This document shows, one piece after another, positions 34,304-44,557 of a stretch of 64,000 bases of DNA. This DNA is from Xiphydria camelus (Eukaryota; Arthropoda; Insecta; Hymenoptera; Xiphydriidae). The stretch covers positions 12,858,562 through 12,922,561 of the forward strand of contig OY783191.1 in the NCBI GenBank assembly GCA_963678675.1. The letters are read 5' to 3'. Within the stretch, counting starts at the first letter, position 1, and the number at the start of each line of letters is the position of its first letter. The notes under the pieces were generated by a model that searched no databases, was not told the DNA's origin, and was given only the letters and a program-made list of their open reading frames with translations. The position numbers and the translations under genes were made by a program.

Positions 34304-34925
34304 GATCTATTCTTCCATGCTCAAGGTTTCCAGACCTGAATGTCAGTCTACACCCAGAGAAATGTATAGTTTAAAACAACTAAATCCTATTTCCACCAAA
34401 GTATAGTGTTTATTTAAATAAGAACCTACTAGACTTTTATTTGATTCAATGTTGTTGGTTTAGTTAAAACAGACTACTTGAAGTAACGAAACTGTATATC
34501 AAAAATGAATATCAAATTGATTTCAGTTACGTAAGATACTTCAATCCAATGATAGGTACAATTTACTTAAATTAATTAAATATTTACTTCTTTCCTGATT
34601 AGCATTCGAATTTTCTTTAGAGAGATTAAAAGTATACTTTCTTTATATAAACGATATGCTATTTATTTGGATTAAATAAATGTTTACTTTACATTGTGAG
34701 CCAGCCAAATATACATAATTCAAGTAAATACAATAATATATTTAAATCAACGATATAATTTGTTTGAATCAAATTTCTCTTAAATATTACATATAATAGA
34801 ACCAAACACTTATTTAATTTAAATAAATTATATTGTTAGTAAAAAGAAATTATTTATTCACATGAAATAAATTTTTTATTTGGGTCAAGAGTAAATTAAA
34901 AAATTTTATCTATCTGATTAAGCGT
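34304..34925. other. AT-rich DNA, no gene
   Basis: Begins near 34353 with ACACCCAGAGAAATG, which resembles the ends of the 31625 and 41931 elements (ACTGAGAGAAA, ACACGGAGAAA). I could not find a matching right end. Confidence 0.4.
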
Positions 34926-35262
34926 TTCTTGGCGCAAGTGTGTGGCCGAGTACGGGCCTTGTGGCTAGAAGCTCTCTGCGCCATTCGCTACGGACCATCT
35001 GGCCGATCTGGTATTGGGATCTGACATGGGGGAGGAGCTTAGTTCGAAAAATCCAATATGGCCGAAATAAGTATACTACCGACACAGAGTGTATGGGAGT
35101 GAAGTCATTATTTATTGTTTTGGCACGCGCAGGGCTCCGTGAATCCTTCCCAACTTTCACTAGACTCGCGGGAGGACATGAGCACCCTTTGCCCTCCGTT
35201 ATCGTCTAGGGTTGACCTCCCATAAATATAAATTCAGCCCTCGAGACGCGCATATGCACTAC
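34926..35262. repeat. Copy of an interspersed repeat shared with 19.15 and 56.8-57.5 kb
   Basis: CTAGACTCGCGGG, CACCCTTTGCCCTCC, AGGGTTGACCTCCCATAAAT and CTCGAGACGCGCAT at 35150-35255 match, diverged, 19180-19340, and match inverted the 56.8-57.5 kb units. At 35010-35030 TTGGGATCTGACATG is also found inverted at about 38545 (CATGTCAGATCCCAA). Confidence 0.6.
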
Positions 35263-35867
35263 TAACTCAACCGTCTTATTTTAAGAAACCTACATGTCTT
35301 AAAACTTGAGGTCACTTTTAAGACGTTTTATACCGTCTTAATACGTTAAGACACTGTAAGTGTCTTACAATAAGACACTTCAAACGTCTTATACTAAGAC
35401 GGTTAGATGTATTGGAATATAAGACTCTAAAAACGTCTTGCAATAATTATACACAAATGTATAATTTTCAAACGTATATGTGAGCGCGAAATTATTCATA
35501 GTCAATATGAATACATTACAAGCGAGTCAATAAACATCGAATGTAATCATTTTTCTCATCAGAGTAATATTATAAAGTTCGATATTAAAGAAATTCGTTG
35601 GAAATGTATTCAAATCCACAATGAATCCAGCTCTCACAAATCGAAACACTGAAATAAACACATGGCGTCAAAAAATTTCACTAATACTAATAAAAATATT
35701 GAAGTAATGATGAATGTATATCTCTAAGGGGGAAAGGTATTTTTAGTTATTTAAATGAAAAATCCAGAATTATATTGTTTTCACTTTATTGGTGATTGAG
35801 AAAACAAAATTTATTCCAACATGAAATAAAAATTTATTTACCGTATTTTTCAACTCGTTCAAGATGA

Positions 35868-36258
35868 CTATCGCAGTTTCTTCAGTCTCAAAAAGTTCAT
35901 CCACCTTGTCAACTGGAGGGGTTCTGTGTAAATAACCTTCCCACCTGTGCTGTCTTTTAGGTTAGTTGTGGGCAATATCACTTGCATTGGAGACTGCACC
36001 AGCACAATATTCAATTCACTATGGTCATCAATTATGCTGTCATCCGCATCATACCACATGTCCGATGCTTGATGTTTTTTTTGAATGATAATGTCTGTGT
36101 TTGCTATCATCAAACAATTCTGGATCGCGAGCACATAATTTCTTAAACTCTTCCAACACCACTTCAGCATCAGGCTGATTATCTCGTGAGAAAAATCTAA
36201 CACACTTGCGTCGTTGACCTAATGCACAAAACACTGTTTTTTCTTTTCTTTTCGACAT
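35868..36258 (-). pseudogene. Unknown ORF of the AAGAC-repeat element, one frameshift
   Basis: Starts at an ATG (36258) reading MSKRKEKTVFCALGQRRKCV, continues through EEFKKLCARDPELFDDSK, then shifts frame at a run of eight T (plus strand, about 36076-36083) into HQASDMWYDADDSIIDDHSE and ends at 35868. About 130 codons, basic then acidic. I do not recognise the family. It may be one exon of a transposon gene, or an accessory ORF. A single homopolymer slip separates it from an open frame. Confidence 0.4.
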
Positions 36259-36639
36259 TTTTTCACAGCAAAACATGCACAGCAAACAACCTCCGGAAAA
36301 TGACGTGCTTGTTGGCCGCGTTGAATTTTACAGAAAGTGAGTTGAGGTGAAGTCGAAAAAGGAGGGGAAGGTCCCGTTACCTAACAGTACAGGGGCCCCT
36401 TTCTCGAACTCGCTCATATCTCCAATATAATCAACCACACAAATTTCATTCACAAAGCCCTTTTGAGGGTGACCGGAAACTTTTCGGGGGTAGTGTATAT
36501 CTAAGGTTACATGTGAATAATGATGCTTGACGTCACAGGTAACAAGACGTTTGAAGTGTATTACTTGTGTAAGTGTCTTACTATTTTAAGCAACTTATTC
36601 ATTTAAATGTCTTATACCTGAAGAAGTATCTTACTTTAA

Positions 36640-37219
36640 CACGTTCGCTGCCGTGTGTATCATTTAGGATACACCGGATAGTGCTTTCCACAGGCCGCGT
36701 GTATCCTAAATGATACACGGACTATTTTTCAGTCTAAGTAGCGAGGTGTATTTATTTTAACACACCGCCCGTAAGAAATACATTACGTTGGGGTTTCTGC
36801 GGCCTGGCACTATAGAAAGGAACTTGAAGTTTTGGCCTGGGATGTTGTTATGAGGACCAATAATAAAATACATAAAGACATTGAAGAAATGCATTCCCCT
36901 CACGCGCTGACGGAATTTCTGTGTCGCTTGCAAATTTTCATACCGTCGCTAAAAAATGTTTCACTTCAAAAAGAACTGGTAAAATAATGGTGTATCATAA
37001 CTAATACACTCGGCCCGGAGTAACAAAATTCTTATTGTTCGGCGAGTGTATCACATTTATGATACACCAAAAAAATAAACAAAAACCACAAAATACCAAA
37101 AACTATAAGGTGTTTAGTCATACCAAATATGAGAAATGCTTGCAAAATATATCTTATTGGTGAAAATTATTTTGGCCTGTGAGGTCAGATTTCCAAATTT
37201 TTGCTCAGCAGCGAACGTG
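36640..37219. mobile_element. TTAA-flanked piggyBac-like non-autonomous element
   Basis: TTAA at 36636-36639 and 37220-37223. Ends CACGTTCGCTGCCG and, inverted, CACGTTCGCTGCTG. TTAA duplication is the piggyBac hallmark (also Kolobok). Interior has four GTGTATCAT/ATGATACAC words, three of them in inverted pairs. Inserted in the AAGAC-repeat element. No gene. Confidence 0.8.
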
Positions 37220-37375
37220 TTAAGACAATTAAGCGTCTTTATCTTAAGACAGTACCATGTGTCTTATGATTTTAGACGGAAAATAAATGTCTTTTTGAGA
37301 AAAGACAGACAAACGTCTTGGAATAAGACACTTTTCCGTATTATTTTAAGACGTTTCATCGAGAGGCCGGTTTGT

Positions 37376-37812
37376 AGTGTGCCTGTCCCTGGACGGGCGT
37401 ATCACGGAACGTCGACATATCTGCGCGCAACCCAGGAGTATTTTTCACGTTTTTATTCTACCACTTTCTCGAAACTTTCTTCTCACATCGTGAAATGGAA
37501 AAAACCCGCCCTTGTGCCGAAGAATACCCCTTCCTTGCGAGCCGTATCCCGGCAGTCGTGAAAAATTCGTTATCGTGTTCGTATCTCCTCCTGCTCCTCA
37601 CTTGCGCAAGCATCGCACTCATTCTAAGTGTTCCCGGACATTCGTTTTTAACCCGAAAATAAAATCTACGTATTGACCAAACTACAACCCTCTCTTTCCA
37701 GTTTCTTCGCTCTGTCTACTCCTTCGTCGCAACAACGTTCTTTTCTGGATTCCGATTCCATTCCCTTTCTCTCCTCAAACTATTTTATGTTTGGTCTTCC
37801 GAACATTTACGA
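37376..37812. other. No feature recognised
   Basis: More GC/CpG than its surroundings, with pyrimidine-rich tracts (37680-37790). No terminal repeats. The 141-codon frame at 37136-37561 crosses the previous element's end and is not a gene. Confidence 0.4.
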
Positions 37813-38122
37813 ATGGCTTTAACTATGAATGCGATTTGCTCTTGGGCAGGTACAAACCCTGCTCAAAGAAATTTTATCGAAGGTGAAAGAGTGTTACGCG
37901 CTGGCCATATTTTAAAATGTGGTGTTGATCAGGAGAGACTGGGGTCTGTCAATGGTCTTCCATTTATAAGTATGTGTATTAAATCGTCTGACATCAGGGG
38001 ACATGTGCACAACATTGTAGGCGAAATTAAAGATGGGACTATCAAATGTGTTGTGTGTTCCTGTACAGCGGGCCAAGGAGAAAAATGCAAATACATTGTA
38101 GCAACACTCCTTCATTTACACA
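37813..38122 (+). CDS. SWIM zinc-finger exon (YqaJ-associated type), partial
   Basis: The frame reads FIEGERVLRAGHILKCGV, then SDIRGHVHNIVGEIKDGTIK and CVVCSCTAGQGEKCKYIVAT followed by LLHLH. The CSC...KCK(H/Y) arrangement is a SWIM-type zinc finger; the usual His is Tyr here. By memory this layout is the N-terminal part of insect proteins that continue into a YqaJ-type exonuclease domain; the exonuclease part is not visible downstream. The frame ends at ACAG|GTGAGA, a good splice donor at 38122/38123, so it may be an exon. A CTCTTGGGCAG at about 37840-37850 could be the matching acceptor, in which case the first 13 codons are not coding. Confidence 0.5.
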
Positions 38123-38129
38123 GGTGAGA

Positions 38130-39214
38130 TTCTAAAATGAAAAACGTCACTCTTATGTGTATTCATGTTAACCCATTCGCATCAAAGCCGGATCGAAATC
38201 AGAGCCTACGCAACGCGAAGAAATTTCCAGGGAAATGCGGAAGGCAGGATTAAGTGTTGTAAATCCCAAGGAAACTCCAGTGCTCGGTTCCTATGTCCCG
38301 GGCGACGTACACGTACACGGGACCCTGTGGCATTGAGGAACTTTCCCGGCTCTAATTTATGACTCAAAGGGTCCCAAGGAGTGTCGAATTTTTTCCTCGC
38401 ACCGGTCTAGGGCCCAAATGCGAGAAGCATTTGGGCGAATACGCGACATACATACATTAATCCAATGCCAGTCACTCGCTAACCCACTAAACGGTATACT
38501 AGGAATAGTTTTACTTCTCGCCACCAGACGGCGTATCGAGACATGTCAGATCCCAATAGGTACCTGTGTGGGGTGAGAGAGCAAAAAAGGAGGATGCCAG
38601 AGCCGTCTGCGACGGCTACCTATATCAATGCAAAAGATCTTCTGCATGATGAGAGCGCTCGCCCTCTAGCGGCGGCGTCACGAGGGCATAGCCTGCTGGC
38701 TGCCACCACTTTGAGAAGTGGAGTAAAAACATTATTTGATTCAATGTACCCTGTTTAGTAGAAAAATCACAACTATGTAGGTTTAAATATTTTATTTCAA
38801 TCGAATATACATACTTAATTTGATGAAGATTAGTTGAAATAAGTAAATGGTTTTTTTAGTATTAACCCTTAATTTGGCACATGTTAATAAGACATTTTTT
38901 ACTGGTAAAATTATGTTTTTTTTTAATCAATTGGGGCTTACTAAACACATTTATGATAAAAAATTAAAATTTAAACCGATGGGAATAAATTTATTAGCTG
39001 CAAGAAAAGAATTTGACAATATATTGTATATTATTGGATAGATTGCTTAGTTTGAAGTAAAACTACAAAGTTCATGAATCAATTGTTTAATTCATGCGTT
39101 AAATACCCAAAACTTATCTATGGCGTGCACCACCAAACTTACCTGTAGCGTGCATCACCCGCTGCAACTAGCGTCCATGTTTCTTCACTGACATGTATGT
39201 AGTTACCGTGTAGT

Positions 39215-39215
<1 letters not shown>
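38130..39215. other. No supported gene
   Basis: Contains CpG-rich (38165-38420) and AT-rich (38760-39120) parts. The 38830-39040 frame is AT-rich and motif-free. A short phrase at 38543 (CATGTCAGATCCCAATAGG) is shared, inverted, with 35.0 kb. Confidence 0.4.

Positions 39216-39216
<1 letters not shown>

Positions 39217-39271
<55 letters not shown>
39217..39271. repeat. (TA)n microsatellite
   Basis: About 27 uninterrupted TA units. Confidence 0.95.
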
Positions 39272-39276
<5 letters not shown>

Positions 39277-39299
39277 GGTACCAATATTCAAATGGTATA

Positions 39300-40678
39300 T
39301 ATATATATACAGGGTGTTTCAAAATACAGTATCTATAAATATTTGAAGCGCCTATTTTTGAGATCAAAATAAGACTTTTTTTTCCTATAAACATGTGTCT
39401 TAAAATACACCCCCTCCGAGCTACAGCCACCTTAATTTTCATTTTTAAAAAACGATTTATGGCATTTTTAGGTCAACAAAACGATTAGAGCACTCGTCTT
39501 TCAAATTTTTAGAATATTTGATATATAATTATTGCAACCACAGTTTACAATAATCGATTTTTTCGTATAAACTTTTCTACGTAAACGATCCCCCGTTCGT
39601 TCATCGGCGATTATCTCGAAAACGGTAAGTTGTATAGAAAAAAATATATATGTATAATATTTGATGAGACAAGTAGTAATTAACTAATTCTCAAGTTGAC
39701 CCATAAATATTGAGCCCACCATTATGAGTAGAGACGCAAGGGGAATTCTACGTCACCTACATCACCAAGTATTGTGAAATTGGAATTTACCGCAGACGAT
39801 AGGGAAATTTGGATTTGCCGCAGGCAGTTGTGAAATTTAAATGTGGTGCAAGCGGTTAGAAAACCCATCATTCTTTTTCATTTGTACGTACGCTCATGGC
39901 CAAATCTTTTACCAAATCAGGAAACCTCTTACGCTAACTTACATAAAAGTTGGAAACCTCGTGCACGTATATCACAATATTGTGAGTCCCCCTTACTTAT
40001 CTACTATTATAGTCTTGCTATTTGTCAACGAGATAAGTCTTGGCAAAATAAAATGTACCTCATATAAACCTCCTGAGCGAGTTACTTCGCATATATCTAA
40101 TTTTAAATAATTCTGTATTACTTTACAAAGACAGCACAGAGCGATAACTGTTTTATTAAGTAAGTAGGTATATCACTTGCCCAAAAAACAAAAGTTGATT
40201 ATACTCGAAATTTACAGTATCTAATTTGTTCTAAATATAATATATATATATACGTTTAAGAGAGAGAGAGAATAATAATTTTTCCAGGCACGGGACCGTC
40301 AAGAACCATTTTGAATATTGATGGCCTACTTTGCTATAGTCATATATCATTTCGGTCTAGGTCACTTTAGTTACGTTTGATTATATCAAATGATTTGTAA
40401 AGTAGGCGATATAAGAGACACGTGAAGAATTAATCGAAATTGTCGCTCGCACTCTCGCGTCTCCTATCTCACTCATCCTGAGAAATACTTGGTACTCGTA
40501 GATAGGTATTTGGCACTACATTCGGATATCAATACCTACTTTTTTTAGAAGGGACAAACGGCGTTTAATTGTTATTTTATTTCACTATATTTTACTGATA
40601 TTTTGAATTATTTTCCATATAAATTTCAAGTAATTCGTGTAGGTCCTCTGTACTTATCTGTACTTAGCATTTAGAGCC
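39300..40678. other. Start of an ACAGGGTGTTTC repeat, otherwise nothing
   Basis: At 39310 TATACAGGGTGTTTCAAAAT opens what is probably a TIR element (the same first bases as the 50849 foldback), but no right end was found. Around 39720-40110 and 40270-40560 no motif is evident. Confidence 0.4.
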
Positions 40679-40982
40679 AACTCACACGGTGCGACTTCAC
40701 TGCGACAAAACTGTCGCACGCTGTCGCAACAATCGACGACTTTCCTGCGACAGTTTTGTCCCACCGCGTGAGCAGATGCGCGGCAAACTAACACAACGAC
40801 ACCGCCACTGTAGATGTCATACAACCAAGCGCGAGGTGCGTGTCGCACTGCGTTCGCAGGGAAGTCGCACCGTGTGAGTGCTTCGTTGCGTCTCCATGCA
40901 GATTTGCCGCGTGCGACGTACTCTCGACCGAGTCCGACCGAGTGCGACAGTTTTTTCGCAGTGAAGTCGCACCGTGTGAGTT
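40679..40982. mobile_element. 304-bp TIR element
   Basis: AACTCACACGGTGCGACTTC at the left, GAAGTCGCACCGTGTGAGTT at the right, exact for 20 bases and continuing diverged for about 20 more (CACTGCGACAAAACTGTCGC). The end phrase also occurs internally at about 40860-40880. Non-coding. Confidence 0.85.
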
Positions 40983-41375
40983 AAGTCTTACCGGGCACTC
41001 AGTCTTTTTTGGATCATTGTACCCGAGCCACGCTTGGGGCAACTCAGACAGAGAGGGGTCCCCCCCTCCGCCCACAACCCCCGGTGAACCCAGGGCCTCC
41101 ATGCAGACGGCCATGCAGGAGTTCCTTAGCCCGCCCAGGTGTCCCAACCAGAGGGGGGGGCCTCCCTGTCCTCACTCACCGGGGAAGGGGATCCTCCATG
41201 CGGAAGCCCCCCCCTCCCCCGCCCCACCCGAGTACAGCCGGTCTTAGCTCGATCCCCGGATCCCGGAAAAATTATTTTTCCGTAAGCCGGGATTCGAACC
41301 CTAGACCTATCGCCCAAGCAGTCCTCGAGAGGCCAGCACTTTAACAACTCGACCACTGCCGGCGACTCGTGTAGG
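40983..41375 (-). mobile_element. tRNA-headed SINE
   Basis: On the minus strand a tRNA-like head starts near 41370 (GCCGGCAGTGGTCGAGTTGT, a box-A-like phrase) and has a box B GGGTTCGAATCCCGG at about 41290-41300. A GC-rich body of about 250 bases follows and ends near ATCCAAAAAAGACTGAGTG at about 41010. Length and layout are those of a SINE. Overlapping frames of up to 135 codons on both strands are due to the high GC content. Confidence 0.7.
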
Positions 41376-41930
41376 CCCTCAAAAAAAAATTAAATTGAAG
41401 ACTTTATAAGTTTTAAGGTATTTCTAATCGTTGAAAAAATATAATTCTTATTATATCGAAAAGAGCACATTTTTCCGGTAAAACTTCATTAATGGCATTT
41501 TTTATTCGTTAATTACTTCTTGGAATAAATGGAGTAAAGGTACGGTAAATGACAATTTCCATAAATTAATAGACTCGATATTTTCTGTTCTAATAAATTG
41601 TATTTCGGCCTTATAAGGCTATACCTATATAGGAGATACACATTCTAGACGGGTGGAAAAATCGCTGACCTCGTCCGAAACCCGGCAAACTTGACATGGA
41701 ATACCTCTTATATTTCTCATTATTTATTATTATAAAAGCGGAAAATGATTAACTATATAAGTTTTGTACCCAAACTCCTTTCTATTCATTGTTAGTGAAT
41801 CCATAAGAGCCCCCTCCCTCCACCCCTCTCTCTATTGCAAATTGTCTTCCCTTCTCAAATTGTATATGTTCATTCGGATTAATCGGTGTTCTCAAACATA
41901 TTCATACGTCTCCTATGTGTCCAGCTCTTA
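41376..41930. other. No feature recognised
   Basis: AT-rich DNA without terminal repeats or domains. Confidence 0.4.
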
Positions 41931-43016
41931 TACACGGAGAAAAAAATCCTAGAAAAATTGCAGTGCTCCGCACAGTAAATTAGGTTCAAAACGCTTTGTT
42001 AGGAAATTCTCCTGTAGTATCCAGGAAAAATTAATATGACACTTAATTTTTGTTAAAACCTAACGGAATTTTTAATAGTGAGCTCATGAAAATTTGTAGC
42101 GCAGCACAGTAAAATTTGAAGGACTCCATTATTTTATTGCACTGGAAAGGAAAAATTAACGGTTGATTAGAATAAAGTAGTGTAGAGTTTGAGAAACTTT
42201 ATCCTGCTGGCACTCAACTTTTACCGTGCTGCCCAAGAATTACTCACCGACAGAACGGTATACTCTAGGTAAGGTACAACCCCGAGGGACGCGGCTATAC
42301 GTACCCTGCCGCACTCTGACTCTAACGGGAAAAACCCCTTACCCCTCACCTCCCGACACACAATCAGGCTAATTTTGGACTTAGGTAGGTACGCGACGTG
42401 CGGAATAAAGCTACCGTCCGGTCTTCACTTATAATCGAGCAACCACCGCGGACACTTCGCTTTGAGCTGTACTACTCCTGGCCAAAATAAACTTCATACG
42501 GAATCTGCAGAACGCCCTAGCCTTCCGTCACCACCGCCCAATTCCTGTCATTGTATCCAGCAATCCTCGTTTCCACGCGCCGGAACAATTGGTTGGTGTT
42601 GGGGGAAAAATGGTATATGTCCAAAATTGGCTAAAATGTGTTGAGTAGATGAATCACTTATGAAAACGATAATGATGTAAGTCTAGTCCAAATAACAAAA
42701 TAAGGCAAGGCCGATTTTACAAACACAATATAAACGCGGTATAGCGCTATACTGAGAATAACCAGCACGAAGCGTTATGGTTATTCTCAGTATAGCGCTA
42801 TACCGCGTTTATACTGTATTTGTAAAATCGGCCCAAGGGGGGTCATGAACTAGGCGAGAGCACTACCTGAGAGAACCCGTGAGAACCCCCCTTTATTTTC
42901 CTTTTGCGGCACGGCGATTTTTGTTGTGCTTGCAGTTTCGACCCAAAATATAAAATAGCACGGCAATTTTTGCCAGAATTTCTTAACAAAAATTCTTGGA
43001 TTTTTCGCTCCGTGTA
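41931..43016. mobile_element. 1.09-kb TIR element
   Basis: Left TACACGGAGAAAAAAATCC, right complement TACACGGAGCGAAAAATCC. Non-coding. It contains the palindrome at 42709-42833. The end sequence resembles those of the 31625 element and the phrase at 34353, suggesting a family. Confidence 0.7.
42709..42833. mobile_element. 125-bp palindromic element with 3-base duplication
   Basis: GGCCGATTTTACAAACACAA... folds back on ...TTTGTAAAATCGGCC with arms of about 57 bases around a short loop. CAA precedes and follows, a likely target duplication. Confidence 0.8.
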
Positions 43017-43765
43017 AATATCCCGTGTACTACAATATCACGTACTTATCTGATCCCAGAAGTGAAAACCGCTGAATCTACTTGTTGTAACTATATCTAA
43101 CCGTCACACCGATTATACTTTCTGTCAATCAATTAGTTAATATTTCCTGTTTTCTTTGTTCGAGTCAGCTGCGTCTGAATGGTAACAATTGGATCGAAGA
43201 GACACAGAGCAGTTTATCACTATCCACCCATACCAAGTGAGTGCAGTTCACCTCTGTGAGCTATACGAGACCACCTGAACGTCATTGCCCAATCGGCGTA
43301 CGTTAACTACTGCCCTTATGCCGCTTACAACCACGTGCGCCTTTGACTATAAACTCGTCATAAGGGAAACTGAGAGCAATTGTACAGGAGCTTGTTCCTT
43401 TGTAGCCATAAAAAAGTAGCCAAAACGAGGGGCTAACTTCTGAGTCCAACTGTCCTTGGCCTCTTTTACGAGTACGAGCAACTTTTCTGCGAGAATTTAA
43501 TAGAAGAGAAAGTTATCAACATATGTGGAAGGAATTCATCTTTGATAGTTGACAACTAAATTCGTTCGCACTTTAAACACCTCATCGACAATAGATAAAT
43601 TAGCCAATAATTTTTGAGTATATATTAATATTTCATTTACTTTAATAAAAATTTTAATTTGGAAGTTAAAAAATAACTGCTTATCTATTTGAATTAAAAA
43701 ATATTTTTATTTTTATTTAGTTAGGAGAATTAAATAAATTATTATCGGTAATTTATACGTGGTTA
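43017..43765. other. No feature recognised
   Basis: Mixed, then AT-rich sequence. No frames or repeats worth listing. Confidence 0.4.
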
Positions 43766-44257
43766 TTAACACGTTCCGTGCCGGACCGATTTTTGAAGAC
43801 TTTCCGTTCAGGCCGCGTGGGGTGTATACGACCCACGTTTTTACGAGTAACCCTTCGTTGCTCGCGTGGGGTGTAGGCTACACCTCAGCGTCCTTTTTTG
43901 CATGCCACGCCTAGAGTTTTCTGTTTTTCGAGGTTGGCCCTTTCAGTACCTTTTGGGAACATTTCATTAAAGAATTTGGCACCAAAAACGCAAGACAAAA
44001 CCCATTTGTTTATTCAACAGAACGCTGCAAAGAGTTAAAAAGTAATTTCTAACAATCTGTAATTAATTTAATATTTAATATTTTTCTATAAAACTTGTTC
44101 CAATTTGTTAATTTGTCCTTTGTTAGTAAAACGAGAGTATGATAACTATCCTCAGTCTATTATTTATACTATTCTTTTTATAAAAATCGGCAGGGAGATC
44201 TGAGCGTCTGAAAACCGAGACCTCATGTACCGAGACTTCGAGTTTTGTTTTCAATTA

Positions 44258-44545
44258 CAGTGGTCTCCCTATTACTCGCGCCCTCCATTACTCGCGCGAG
44301 AGAGGAAGTGATTGCCCCTACTCCTCCTGTGACGCCATAACTGCTGCCATAGCATGAAGTGCGCACAGAGGTGCGCATGAAAATATAGAGAGGAGAAGCC
44401 GGTACCGTAGAATGGTAGAAACCGCGCTGTCTCTTTCTTTTGCCACGCCTCCATTGAGGTGAGTGGGGGCTGAAGCCAAGCTTCTCTAACTCAGAATTCT
44501 ACGAATTTACAGCCCCGAGACGCGCGAGTAATAGAGGGACCACTG
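44258..44545. mobile_element. 288-bp Tigger-like non-autonomous element
   Basis: CAGTGGTCTCCCTATTACTC at the left and the complement of CAGTGGTCCCTCTATTACTC at the right, with TA on each side. CAGTGGTC-type ends and TA duplication fit pogo/Tigger. The 60-codon frame inside is incidental. Confidence 0.85.
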
Positions 44546-44557
44546 TAGAAAATTACG

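Larger units (their letters stand above)
35265..37375 (-). mobile_element. Element with AAGAC/GTCTT repeats at both ends
   Basis: Both flanks (35265-35430 and 36545-37360, the latter interrupted by another element) are packed with copies of TTAAGACGTTTT/AAACGTCTTA-type words, about 15-20 in all, in both orientations, roughly every 20 bases. Such subterminal arrays are typical of transposase-binding regions in several DNA transposon superfamilies. Exact ends and target duplication are not resolved. It encloses a small minus-strand frame (35868-36258). Confidence 0.55.

Noticed and set aside
35265..35430. Regularly spaced short repeats, considered as a CRISPR-like array
   Set aside because: Repeats are short, degenerate, in both orientations, without constant spacers, and in eukaryotic transposon context.
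40788..41356. Overlapping proline/glycine-rich frames up to 135 codons
   Set aside because: Caused by the GC-rich body of a SINE and neighbouring TIR element; mutually overlapping on both strands.
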